A stretch of DNA of 64,000 nt, taken from Pseudodesulfovibrio sp. (GTDB lineage Bacteria > Desulfobacterota > Desulfovibrionia > Desulfovibrionales > Desulfovibrionaceae). Position 1 is the stretch's first letter. The number at the start of each line of letters is the position of its first letter. The DNA lies in the NCBI GenBank assembly GCA_016342345.1, contig JAEINO010000006.1, positions 1-64,000 of the forward strand. Reading direction: 5' to 3'. This document shows positions 26,024 to 34,582 of this stretch, one piece after another. The notes below the pieces were generated by a model that had not been told where the DNA came from, did not search any database, and saw only the letters and a list, made by a program, of their open reading frames with translations. The position numbers and the translations under genes are program-made.

Positions 26024-27226
26024 TTGAAAACATATATTTCCCCCTGGCCAGAATCGGTCACTCTCCCCTCGTTCCCACGCTCCATATCCATTCTTGGAGC
26101 CACAGGGTCGATCGGTGCAAGCGCTCTCAAAGTCATACGAAAACACCCCGAACTTTTCACGGTCACGGCCCTGTCCGGAGGCCACAATGCTGCACGACTG
26201 GCCCAACTTTGCGGCATATTCCAACCGCCATATGTTGCGGTCCTCGATGAACAGACCAAAAAGAATTTCATCACTCATCTGCCTTGCGGCTACAAGCCTG
26301 AAATACTGGTCGGACCTGATGCATACATAACTCTGGCCACCCTGGATGAAGTAGACTTGGTTCTGTCCAGCATTGTCGGTGCAGCCGGTTTCGAGCCAAC
26401 ACTGGCCGCAGCAAGAGCGGGCAAGATAATCGGGCTGGCAAACAAGGAATCACTCGTGCTCGGCGGCCACTTAATCCGTCAGGCATGCCACGAATCAGGA
26501 GCGATCATCCTGCCAGTGGACTCGGAGCACAACGCCCTTTTCCAGGGACTCATGGGACACGGTTCGGACGACGAACTGAAACGATTGATCCTGACTGCAT
26601 CCGGCGGACCATTCCGTGGCAAAAGCAGAACATTCCTTGAGACCGTGACCAGAGAGCAGGCCCTGAACCATCCCAACTGGGACATGGGCGCAAAAATTTC
26701 CATAGATTCAGCGACCCTCATGAACAAAGGACTGGAACTCATCGAGGCATGCCACCTCTATGGCGTGCCCGCTTCAATGGTTGATGTGGTCGTTCACCCC
26801 CAATCCATCGTCCATTCTCTGGTGGAATACGTAGACGGATCACAACTGGCACACATGGGCACGCCCGACATGCAAGTGCCCATCGCCCATTGCCTCTGCT
26901 TTCCCAACCGGGTTGCAGTTGACGTCCCTCAACTCAATCTGGCCCAAGTCGGCAACCTGACTTTCGAAGAGCCTGATCTCGAAGCATTTCCATGCCTGCG
27001 CCTTGCACAAGAGGCATTCGACGCAGGACCAAGCCACCTCACAGTGCTGAACGCAGCCAATGAAGTCGCCGTGGCCGCCTTCCTCAACGAGAAAATCAAC
27101 TTTTTGGATATACCGACCATGATTGAATCCGCCCTTGACCGCCATGCAACCACCAACGTATCCACATCCGAGGCAATACTTGATCTGGATAACTCCGTCC
27201 GCAAGGAAATCGAAATCGGCCTCTAG
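26024..27226 (+). CDS. dxr: 1-deoxy-D-xylulose 5-phosphate reductoisomerase
   Basis: Second step of the MEP isoprenoid pathway; makes MEP with NADPH. The 400-residue product has the NADPH loop ISILGATGSIG at about 21-31, LANKESLVLGG, the catalytic PVDSEHNA and SIDSATLMNKGLE. The start is TTG at 26024 with only a weak ribosome site; a shorter start nearer the Rossmann strand is possible. Feeding uppS in the same cluster, it supplies isoprenoid precursors for undecaprenyl phosphate. Confidence 0.94.
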   Translation: MKTYISPWPESVTLPSFPRSISILGATGSIGASALKVIRKHPELFTVTALSGGHNAARLAQLCGIFQPPYVAVLDEQTKKNFITHLPCGYKPEILVGPDAYITLATLDEVDLVLSSIVGAAGFEPTLAAARAGKIIGLANKESLVLGGHLIRQACHESGAIILPVDSEHNALFQGLMGHGSDDELKRLILTASGGPFRGKSRTFLETVTREQALNHPNWDMGAKISIDSATLMNKGLELIEACHLYGVPASMVDVVVHPQSIVHSLVEYVDGSQLAHMGTPDMQVPIAHCLCFPNRVAVDVPQLNLAQVGNLTFEEPDLEAFPCLRLAQEAFDAGPSHLTVLNAANEVAVAAFLNEKINFLDIPTMIESALDRHATTNVSTSEAILDLDNSVRKEIEIGL

Positions 27227-27301
27227 CCTATTGCCGATAAATGTTTATACTGAACAAAGCCGCCTGCATAAAATCAACCAACGCGGCCACATGAGGAACG
27301 C

Positions 27302-28360
27302 ATGCTGACAAGCGCCATAGCCATTATCCTGGTCCTAGGGGGCCTGATTTTCTTCCATGAACTCGGTCACTTTGCCGTTGCCCGCCTGTTTGGCATGGGC
27401 GTCAAAGCCTTTTCCCTCGGCTTCGGCCCAAAACTGGGTGGATTCACGAGAAACCGCACCAACTACAAACTCTCTGCCATTCCACTAGGCGGATATGTCC
27501 AACTGGCTGGCGAACAGGGCGATGAGGAAGAAGACTTCCCGGACAACCAATTGTTCTCCAAGCGTCCAGCCTGGCAACGGTTGTGCGTCGTTGCTGCAGG
27601 CCCGATCTTCAATTTCCTTCTGGCCTTCCTGATTTACTGGGTTCTCGCCCTGTCTCAGGGTCAGGGCATCGTCCTGCCCACAGTGGGCGGAGTTCTCCCG
27701 GACAGTCCTGCCCATTCCGCAGGATTCCAGAAAAACGATCTCATCCAATCCATCGACGGCGCCCCCATCACATCATGGTCGGAAATGGTAGAAACCATCC
27801 GTGACAGCGAAGGAAAAACTCTTGCCGTTGCAATTGACCGAAATAGCGAGAAGCTCACCCTGAAGGTCACGCCACTCGTCAACACCTTCAAGAACCTGTT
27901 CGGAGAATCCGTGACCGTCCCCATGGTGGGCATCAACCAGGGCGGAAAAATCATCTTCAAACCGGTCGATGGACTGGGAATCAAGATCGCCCTGTATCAG
28001 ACATGGACAATGTCCAAGATAGTGGTCAAGGGATTTGTCAGCATCATTGAGCGACTCATTCCCATGGAACAGATCGGGGGACCGATCATGCTCGCTCAAA
28101 TGGTACACCAGAGTGCCCAATCCGGCCTGTTCGACCTGCTCGGAATTGTTGCACTCATCAGCGTCAACCTGGCGATCATCAACCTTTTGCCCATCCCGGT
28201 TCTGGACGGTGGGCACATCGTTTATTTTGTCCTTGAAATGATCTTTCGCCGTCCCATCAGTGACAAGTGGAAAGCGGCTGCAACCCGCGTTGGAGTCCTC
28301 ATCCTGCTTGCGCTCATGAGTTTGGCAATATTCAATGATGTCCGCAGACTACTCTCATAA
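27302..28360 (+). CDS. rseP: RIP zinc metalloprotease RseP
   Basis: Site-2-type intramembrane protease that cuts anti-sigma factors or signal-peptide remnants. The 352-residue product has the zinc motif HELGH at 19-23 in an N-terminal membrane helix, a single PDZ domain (GVLPDSPAHSAGFQKNDLIQ), and the second active-site motif NLLPIPVLDGG with the Asp ligand near the C-terminus. E. coli RseP has two PDZ domains; one is common in this lineage. GAGGAACGC precedes the ATG. Its end overlaps tsaB by 26 bp. Confidence 0.94.
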   Translation: MLTSAIAIILVLGGLIFFHELGHFAVARLFGMGVKAFSLGFGPKLGGFTRNRTNYKLSAIPLGGYVQLAGEQGDEEEDFPDNQLFSKRPAWQRLCVVAAGPIFNFLLAFLIYWVLALSQGQGIVLPTVGGVLPDSPAHSAGFQKNDLIQSIDGAPITSWSEMVETIRDSEGKTLAVAIDRNSEKLTLKVTPLVNTFKNLFGESVTVPMVGINQGGKIIFKPVDGLGIKIALYQTWTMSKIVVKGFVSIIERLIPMEQIGGPIMLAQMVHQSAQSGLFDLLGIVALISVNLAIINLLPIPVLDGGHIVYFVLEMIFRRPISDKWKAAATRVGVLILLALMSLAIFNDVRRLLS

Positions 28361-29126
28361 TTCCGACAGTCTAATCCTCGCCATGGGCGGGACCGAAGGC
28401 AGATTGCAAGTCGTCCTGGGCCAGCCGGTCCAGGATGGTTATGCCCTGCTTGCATCCCGCGAATGGGACGTTCCCCGGCAATCCATCCGATTCCTGACCC
28501 CAGGAATCAAGGAAACTCTGGACGGATTCGGCATCGGCCCCGAAGCCATTGAAAAAGTGGCCTGTGTGCGAGGTCCAGGAAGCTTTACGGGACTGCGTCT
28601 GGTCCTTGCCGCCGCTGAAGGCATAGCCGCTGGCAAAGGGTTGCCCCTGGCTGGCATCGACTACCTTCCCCTGCTGGCGAGCGGTCCGGGTCCACTCATC
28701 CACGGCACGCTCCACGTCCTGACCTACGCCCGGCGTGGACTCGTCTACTTGCAAAGCTTTTCCGCACCCGATCTCCAGGAGATATGCCCGCTGGACTCCC
28801 TGTCCCTGGAGGAAGCCGCCAAACGCATGGCCCAATTCGACTCAACGGCTCACCTCATGGGGAGCGGAATCCGTAAAAACCCTGATTTCTTTGCAGATCT
28901 CGTCGCCGAGCAAAATGGATACACCCTGCTCGGACCCCAATGGGATAATCCCTCCCCGGACGTCCTGCTTGCAGCCGCAGCAAAAGCCGAATATTCCGAG
29001 GCCTCCATTGAGCCTGTCTACGTGCGTCCCACCGATGCCGAGGACAATCTGTCGCAATTCGCATTAAAACGCGGACTGGACCCTGAAAAAGCCAAAAAAA
29101 GATTGGAAGAACTGCAAAAAGGTTAG
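28335..29126 (+). CDS. tsaB: tRNA threonylcarbamoyladenosine protein TsaB
   Basis: Partner of TsaD and TsaE in making t6A37 in ANN-decoding tRNAs. The 263-residue product has the ASKHA-fold motif VRGPGSFTGLRLVLAAAEGI near residues 77-96, the best family marker. The start lies inside the end of rseP (ATGATG at 28335), so translation is coupled. It is followed three bases later by a hydantoinase-B-type gene that is unrelated in pathway. Confidence 0.87.
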   Translation: MMSADYSHNSDSLILAMGGTEGRLQVVLGQPVQDGYALLASREWDVPRQSIRFLTPGIKETLDGFGIGPEAIEKVACVRGPGSFTGLRLVLAAAEGIAAGKGLPLAGIDYLPLLASGPGPLIHGTLHVLTYARRGLVYLQSFSAPDLQEICPLDSLSLEEAAKRMAQFDSTAHLMGSGIRKNPDFFADLVAEQNGYTLLGPQWDNPSPDVLLAAAAKAEYSEASIEPVYVRPTDAEDNLSQFALKRGLDPEKAKKRLEELQKG

Positions 29127-29129
29127 GCA

Positions 29130-30713
29130 ATGTCGGTCAACCCCATCCTCCTCGAAGTCTTCAAGAACCGCTTTTCATCAATTGCCGAGGAAATGGGCGT
29201 GACCCTGACCCATACCGCCTTTTCACCCAACATCAAGGAACGGCGGGATCTGTCCTGCGCCGTGTTCGATGCGAAAGGTGACATGATCGCCCAAGCCGCA
29301 CATATTCCGGTTCATCTCGGGTCCATGCCACTGTCCGTAAAATCGGCCATGGCAGCCATGAAAAAAAATGGCGGATTCGACAAGGGTGACATGGTCATGC
29401 TCAACGACCCTTTCAAAGGTGGCACGCACCTTCCTGACATCACCTTGGTGGCCCCGGTCTTTGCCAATAATAACAACACCCCGGCATTCTTCGTTGCCAA
29501 CCGCGCCCATCACGCCGATGTGGGTGGCATGGCATCAGGCTCCATGCCGCTGTCATCATCACTCTTTCAGGAAGGATTGATCATTCCTCCGGTCAAGATC
29601 CTCCAACGCGGCACCTTGAATACCGAGCTCATGCGGCTCATTCTCAACAACGTGCGAACCCCGGCCGAACGCGAGGGAGACTTCTCAGCCCAGTTCATGT
29701 CCAACACCATCGGCGTCAGGCGCATGCGTGAGTGCATCGAAAAACACGGGCTTGAGACCTGCACCACCTATGCCCGGAAACTTATGGATTATTCGGAACG
29801 CATCACCCGGCAAGCCATCATCGACATCCCTGACGGTGAATACGAATTTGAAGATTTTCTCGATGATGACGGGCTTGGCACAGAGGATATCCGCATCAAT
29901 CTTACCCTGAAAATATCCGGAGACACGGCCAGACTGGACTTTTCCCGATGCGATGATCAGGTTCGTGGAAGCGTCAACGCGGTCCGATCCATCACCCTGT
30001 CCGCCGTGCTCTATGTCTTTCGCGCCCTGGTTGCCCGCGACATCCCCACCAATGCCGGCTGCATGCGCCCCATTGAAGTGATCACACGCAGGGGTAGCAT
30101 AGTGGATGCCTCATTCCCGGCGGCCGTGGCAGGAGGCAATGTTGAAACATCTCAACGCATCGTGGATGTCATTCTGGGTGCCCTCGCACAGGCCATGCCC
30201 GACCGCATTCCGGCAGCCAGCCAAGGCACCATGAACAACGTCACCATCGGCGATGCCCACGGCATGGAAGGCGCACCATTCGCCTACTACGAAACGCTGG
30301 CAGGCGGCATGGGAGCCAGCCCCAAAAGCCCCGGGGAATCCGCAACCCACTCCCACATGACAAACACCCTGAACACCCCCATAGAGGCTCTTGAATACGC
30401 CTACCCATTCCGCGTTGGAGAATATGCTATTCGGCGCGACACAGGGGGCATGGGCAAGCATCAGGGTGGCGATGGCATGGTGCGGGAGATTGAACTTCTG
30501 TCAGATTGTGAAATCACTGTCCTGTCCGAACGCCGAACTCGTGGAGCATTCGGCGTGGCAGGCGGGCAGCCGGGCAAACCGGGCCTCAACATACTCACTC
30601 GCAATGACCAGCCCGAAACACTTCCTGGAAAATTCCACCGCACCCTGAAAAAAGGCGACCATATTCGCATCGAAACCCCGGGCGGCGGCGGATTCGGCAC
30701 ACCAGAATCCTGA
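29130..30713 (+). CDS. Hydantoinase B/oxoprolinase family protein
   Basis: The 527-residue product matches the HyuB/5-oxoprolinase-B family: NPILLEVFKNRFSSIAEEMG at the start, SPNIKERRDLSCAVFDAKG, IPVHLGSMP, NDPFKGGTHLPDITLVAPVF, and ADVGGMASGSMP. HyuB subunits normally act with an ATPase-like HyuA in ATP-dependent opening of hydantoins, 5-oxoproline or related ketones (acetone carboxylase-like). No hyuA is adjacent here: tsaB lies three bases upstream and a repeat region follows. Either hyuA lies elsewhere or this subunit works alone. Confidence 0.88.
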   Translation: MSVNPILLEVFKNRFSSIAEEMGVTLTHTAFSPNIKERRDLSCAVFDAKGDMIAQAAHIPVHLGSMPLSVKSAMAAMKKNGGFDKGDMVMLNDPFKGGTHLPDITLVAPVFANNNNTPAFFVANRAHHADVGGMASGSMPLSSSLFQEGLIIPPVKILQRGTLNTELMRLILNNVRTPAEREGDFSAQFMSNTIGVRRMRECIEKHGLETCTTYARKLMDYSERITRQAIIDIPDGEYEFEDFLDDDGLGTEDIRINLTLKISGDTARLDFSRCDDQVRGSVNAVRSITLSAVLYVFRALVARDIPTNAGCMRPIEVITRRGSIVDASFPAAVAGGNVETSQRIVDVILGALAQAMPDRIPAASQGTMNNVTIGDAHGMEGAPFAYYETLAGGMGASPKSPGESATHSHMTNTLNTPIEALEYAYPFRVGEYAIRRDTGGMGKHQGGDGMVREIELLSDCEITVLSERRTRGAFGVAGGQPGKPGLNILTRNDQPETLPGKFHRTLKKGDHIRIETPGGGGFGTPES

Positions 30714-30857
30714 TGGTTTAGCACTTCGAAGGAAGGGCCTCCGGCGGCTCTCCGAGGGGCAGGACGCTGTCCTGCACCTGCCAGGGACACATCCCTGGAC
30801 CCGTATCAGCCTCCCGCGAGGTGACCTAGTGTCTCTAAATAAATAGACAAAACAAGA
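30714..30857. other. Intergenic region with GC-rich short repeats
   Basis: No gene is seen after the hyuB-type stop. The stretch has GCCTCCGGCGGCT (also found at 2703), CAGGACG-CTGTCCTG and CCAGGGA-CACATCCCTGG inverted repeats. These probably act as terminators or are degraded interspersed repeats. They precede repeat copy E. Confidence 0.4.
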
Positions 30858-30930
30858 GTCGGACAAGGCCGAAGCGTATTCCAATACGCGAGGGTTTGTC
30901 CGTTTCGCAGCAACGCAGCGATCAGCCACT
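30858..30930 (+). repeat. Core-only member of the repeat family, copy E
   Basis: GTCGGACAAGGCCGAAGCGTATT-CC-AATACGC is followed by GAGGGTTTGTCCG and TTTCGCAGCAACGCAGCGATCAG, which matches copy C closely in the last part. Stem arms are CGGACAA/TTGTCCG and GCGTATT/AATACGC, both different in sequence from other copies but still paired. Clear terminal repeats and TA flanks are not seen. Confidence 0.55.
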
Positions 30931-30944
30931 TTTCAGCAGCCTGA

Positions 30945-31006
30945 AAAAATTCTCCCGAAACCGGTACAGTCAATATTGACTGCTTCGACTACCGATTCCG
31001 GGAGAA
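30945..31006 (-). terminator. Long terminator hairpin of dnaA
   Basis: On the minus strand TTCTCCCGGAATCGGTA pairs imperfectly with TACCGGTTTCGGGAGAA and is followed by six T. The loop holds the perfect palindrome AGTCAATATTGACT at 30968-30981. It lies 15 bp past the dnaA stop. Confidence 0.75.
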
Positions 31007-31020
31007 CATGTAGGGGCTTT

Positions 31021-32382
31021 TTAAGGAGTAAGTCTATGTGCGGTATGTTCGATTTGTCGACCAAGTGGGGTCTGCATGGAAATTTCACGTTCAACCTTGG
31101 TAATGCCCTTGAACACAGTGGAATGTCTGCGCCCCAATTTTTCGCCAATGGCCTTGAGAGAAAGTTCTGTATGCTTACGGGCCAGGTAAAAAGCAGTGTT
31201 TCGAGCCAAGACAACCTGATGTTTGCGACTTTTTGATTTAAGTTCTTCCTCGGACAGGCTGTAACTCTTGCAAATAAATTCAATGATATGCCCGAAATCC
31301 GGTGCCGAATTATGAACTGCATAGTTATCGAGCACTTCCCAAGCCAGATTCATGGTCACGGCCCGATTGAGCAGACGCGCCTTGAGCACCAGATTGTTCA
31401 GGCAACTTTCGAGTTGACGGATATCAGTGGTAATCCGTTCAGCCAACAGCTCGGAAACCTCGACAGGAACATCCACTTGAAGTTTGCGGGCCTTTTCCAG
31501 AACGATGCGACGACGAGTTTCCATGTCTGGCCTGCCTATATGGGCCAGAAAGCCGGAGCAGAACCGGGAGACAAGCCGATCATCCACACCAGAGAACTCC
31601 TTGGGCATAAAGGAACTGGTCAGGACCACCTTGCAACCACGTTCCCGCAGTGCTCCAAGGGTGCACAGCAGTTCTTCCTGCATCTTTTCCTTACCCTGGA
31701 AAAAATGAACATCTTCAAGCAGCAAAACATCAATCCCTTCTCTGAACTGGATTTTGAATTGATCAACCTGACGAGCCTTGATGGCAAGCACCATACGCGT
31801 TGCAAAATCCTCGGACGAAAGACAGGCGACCCTCAGATTCTTGCGGCAAGAGGAATTGCAAAGCTGCTTGCCCACAGAATGAAGAAGATGCGTCTTGCCC
31901 AGACCAGGCCCGGAACTCAGGAAAAGGTGATCTGAATTGAATGCACTGTCACTAATGCTCTTGCTGGCGGCGCAAGCCAGTTCATTGGAAGAACCAACAA
32001 CGAAATCATCAAACGAAAACCGCCAATTCTGAACAGGGATGGGCCTTGGAGCCTGAACTATAGGAAGTCCCAAATGGCTGGATCTGACTTCCCGATCAAC
32101 GAACTGCTTTCTGTTCGGCGTGACAGTAGGTTTTACGACCTTCTCTGTGCTGGCAACGATGGTAATCTTCGGATCACCACCCATAACTTCAGCGGCAGCC
32201 TCTCTTATAACCTGAAGCAGACGGTCGCGAACCCAATTGGCGACAAACTCATTGGGCGCAGTCAATATGAGCCGGTTCCCCTCGACAGTACCACGCAAAG
32301 GCTTGATCCAAACGGTAAAGAGACCCGGGTTAAGGCTCTTTTCAAGAGAATGAAGGATTTGCTTCCAGACAGTTTTCATCAT
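31021..32382 (-). CDS. dnaA: Chromosomal replication initiator DnaA
   Basis: Binds DnaA boxes and melts oriC. Domain I begins WKQILHSLEKSLNPGLFTVWI. The AAA+ domain begins WRFSFDDFVVGSSNELA, with Walker A GPGLGKTHLL and Walker B-type DVLLLEDVHFF. Domain IV has the box-binding signature LGRRHSTVFKGITKVE near the C-terminus. The first codon is uncertain: a longer frame opens at a TTG at 32418, but the ATG pair at 32382/32379 gives the family N-terminus. No strong ribosome site is seen. A candidate origin lies directly upstream. Confidence 0.95.
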   Translation of the reverse strand: MMKTVWKQILHSLEKSLNPGLFTVWIKPLRGTVEGNRLILTAPNEFVANWVRDRLLQVIREAAAEVMGGDPKITIVASTEKVVKPTVTPNRKQFVDREVRSSHLGLPIVQAPRPIPVQNWRFSFDDFVVGSSNELACAASKSISDSAFNSDHLFLSSGPGLGKTHLLHSVGKQLCNSSCRKNLRVACLSSEDFATRMVLAIKARQVDQFKIQFREGIDVLLLEDVHFFQGKEKMQEELLCTLGALRERGCKVVLTSSFMPKEFSGVDDRLVSRFCSGFLAHIGRPDMETRRRIVLEKARKLQVDVPVEVSELLAERITTDIRQLESCLNNLVLKARLLNRAVTMNLAWEVLDNYAVHNSAPDFGHIIEFICKSYSLSEEELKSKSRKHQVVLARNTAFYLARKHTELSLKAIGEKLGRRHSTVFKGITKVEREISMQTPLGRQIEHTAHRLTP

Positions 32383-32989
32383 GAAGTGGGAATTAATTGA
32401 TTGCCGGACGAGAGACAATACTTGAATTCCAAATGTGACAATAAAGATCGGCTCAGGTTATCTACAGCTTGCCTAAATATAAGTGCTTAAAATAACTGAA
32501 ATTATAACTAAACTCATATGCCACGATGTTTTTCGGGTTTCCACATTAAAAACCACCGCACAACAAGGGTTCCCGAGGTCTTGATTTTTTCTAGAAAAGC
32601 TAGTTATTAACATTCTGTTAATAACTTTTAAACAGCCATAAACGCTATTAGAGACAAATTACTTAAAATTACACTATTTTTCTTTTTGATTGAAAATATT
32701 TTCTATTGTCTACGATTTCATGTTTTTGCTCCCAAAGAGTTCAAAAATGATGCAAAGGCCTAATATAAAAGAGAATGTACTAAACGGAACCATTCCTAAT
32801 ATAAATTCACACTAATAACTCTTTACGCTTGACGGGTAAAAAGCCCCACGCACCAAGGTTTATCTCTGAAAGATTTTTTTGAACACATCAAACATGCTGA
32901 AAATACAGCAAAAATACCTCTTGACACTAAAAGGTCAAGAGGTATTGGGCATCTAAGGCATGGGATTATTTCCCGACCTTTGGAAAAAA
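32383..32989. other. Candidate replication origin (oriC) between dnaA and thyX
   Basis: This AT-rich gap of about 600 bp upstream of dnaA has no gene. It holds TTATCTACA at 32458-32466, close to the DnaA box TTATNCACA, and an 11-base perfect inverted pair AGTTATTAACA-TTC-TGTTAATAACT at 32602-32626, each arm one base from a DnaA box. Very AT-rich sequence at 32640-32820 could be the unwinding element. The thyX terminator lies at the right end. Position beside dnaA is the main argument. Confidence 0.6.
32914..32945 (-). terminator. Terminator of thyX
   Basis: ATACCTCTTGAC and GTCAAGAGGTAT are perfect 12-base arms with an eight-base loop. On the minus strand a TTTTT run follows. It lies about 45 bp beyond the thyX stop. 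Confidence 0.8.
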
Positions 32990-33724
32990 TTATGCGTCTT
33001 TTTTTCTCGTCGGATACTTTCCGCAGGCGAATTTCGGCGATTCAGGACAGTATCCAAGCTGTTCACACCGCGCTCCACCCTGAGCAAATATGGCAGGGAG
33101 TTTCTCCTTGCACAGGGTCAGCATCTGATCTGCCATGGCCCGAACCTCCCATTGGGCACGATTACAACAACGCAAATGAAAGAAATGGTGCAGACTGCGA
33201 CAATTCATTGTCATGACAATCTTGGTTTCGGCAGCCTGAGGCAGCACGAAACGCGCATCTTCATTGGCCTTGGATTTGCGACCATGCGACACAAGTATTT
33301 CGCGAAGGTCACTGTAGGCACTTTGCACCTCCCCCATAAACTGCTCGAACCGCTCTCGGGCCTCGGGAATTTTGGCGATGGCCGGAGGAAGAATATATTC
33401 CATATCATTTTCTGCCACATAACGCTGGCTCTGCTGGGAATAGGAAGCAATGCGGTGTCGGACTATCTGATGAGAACAAGCCCGGGATATCCCCTCAACG
33501 GCAAAGGTCATGGAAACGTGTTCAATGGGACTGTCATGACCGGATTCCATGGTCTTGCTCACGAAATCGGCCTGGATCTGAGGGTCAATTTCGCCTGACA
33601 GAAGTCTCGGCCACATATCAGCCACGAATCCGGCATGATAGCACTGACGAAAGGCGGCATAGATAAGAGACAGGGCATCGGGAGTCATGGTCATGAATTC
33701 TACCCTGAGTTTCTTTTCCGGCAT
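32990..33724 (-). CDS. thyX: FAD-dependent thymidylate synthase ThyX
   Basis: Makes dTMP from dUMP using methylene-THF, NADPH and FAD. The 244-residue product has the ThyX motif RHRIASYSQQS (RHR-X7-S) at 89-99, preceded by SPIEHVSMTF with substrate-binding residues. The start at 33724 is set by ATGGAGC eight bases upstream; the open frame extends 80 codons further without family similarity. It lies on the far side of the presumed origin from dnaA. No thyA was seen in the window. Confidence 0.95.
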   Translation of the reverse strand: MPEKKLRVEFMTMTPDALSLIYAAFRQCYHAGFVADMWPRLLSGEIDPQIQADFVSKTMESGHDSPIEHVSMTFAVEGISRACSHQIVRHRIASYSQQSQRYVAENDMEYILPPAIAKIPEARERFEQFMGEVQSAYSDLREILVSHGRKSKANEDARFVLPQAAETKIVMTMNCRSLHHFFHLRCCNRAQWEVRAMADQMLTLCKEKLPAIFAQGGARCEQLGYCPESPKFACGKYPTRKKDA

Positions 33725-33982
33725 CTGCAAAGCTCCATGTATATATAATGAATTGAAAACAGCTCCCCCCAAAATGGGGCCAAAATCCATCTGATTAACT
33801 TTTGAAACAGCTGATTCGACACGCACTTTCTGCGCACAAGAATTTAATCTTCTTGTAACATCGCACAGTCTCGACTTTTCCCAACAACTTGGGTTCCACT
33901 GTTTACCCCAAAGCATGAAACATGTCACCAGCCAGCTTCCAGGCACTTGACGCCAGCCACCCAAAAGGCCTAAATTTGCGGC

Positions 33983-34426
33983 ATGGATACTACAAATATC
34001 GTCACTATACTCCAGGCGTCCATTGCCCCGTTCGTGCTCATATCGGGCATAGGACTTCTACTTTTGTCCATGACCAATCGTATTTCCCGGCCCACGGAGA
34101 TCATTCGCCGCCTTCTCGTGGAGCTGCAATCCGCACAGGACAAGGACCGAGCCTCGCTCACTCACCAGATACGCCACTTGCGAAAGCGTTGCGCACTCCT
34201 GCGAACGGCCATATTCCTGTCGATCCTCGCCATCGTCTGCGTCAGTGGAGTTACCCTGCTGCTGTTTTCGAGTCTGGTCTTCAAGATTCGGCTGGACTTT
34301 GTGGTGGAAATACTGTTCGGGGCATCACTGATCAATCTCATGGTCTCCCTGCTCTATCTCATGCAGGACATTCGCATCACACTCCACTCTCTGGACCTTG
34401 AAATCAAACGACGCACAGACAATTAA
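33983..34426 (+). CDS. DUF2721 membrane protein
   Basis: The 147-residue product has three hydrophobic segments: SIAPFVLISGIGLLLLS, TAIFLSILAIVCVSGVTLLL and VVEILFGASLINLMVSLLYL. Between the first two is a charged helix with SRPTEIIRRLL. This matches the DUF2721 family, of unknown function, in the inner membrane. It is monocistronic. Its TAA stop is made of the TA flank and first base of repeat copy F, so the natural C-terminus may have been set by that insertion. Confidence 0.8.
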   Translation: MDTTNIVTILQASIAPFVLISGIGLLLLSMTNRISRPTEIIRRLLVELQSAQDKDRASLTHQIRHLRKRCALLRTAIFLSILAIVCVSGVTLLLFSSLVFKIRLDFVVEILFGASLINLMVSLLYLMQDIRITLHSLDLEIKRRTDN

Positions 34427-34579
34427 GGAAGCACTGCATAATTATCCGCTGGCTTCGTTGCTTTAAAAACATCAAATCCTAGCGTACAGGAAGTACGCGG
34501 CGGCCTTGATGTTTTCTTGCGCCTTGCCAGCGAATAATTCTACAGCACTTCCTGAAAATTGAATTAATCAGTACTTCCT
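34426..34579 (-). mobile_element. 154-bp TA-flanked MITE-like element, copy F
   Basis: Exactly 154 bp between TA at 34424-34425 and TA at 34580-34581, in opposite orientation to copies A and B. The ends AGGAAGCACTG and CAGTACTTCCT are inverted with one mismatch. The core is AACATCAA/TTGATGTT enclosing GCGTACAGGAAGTACGC. Element end and TA make the TAA stop of the DUF2721 gene. Confidence 0.75.
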
Positions 34580-34582
34580 TAA

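Noticed and set aside
32383-32418. Longer DnaA starting at TTG 32418
   Set aside because: The extra residues are not DnaA-like, and the ATG pair at 32382/32379 gives the usual N-terminus.
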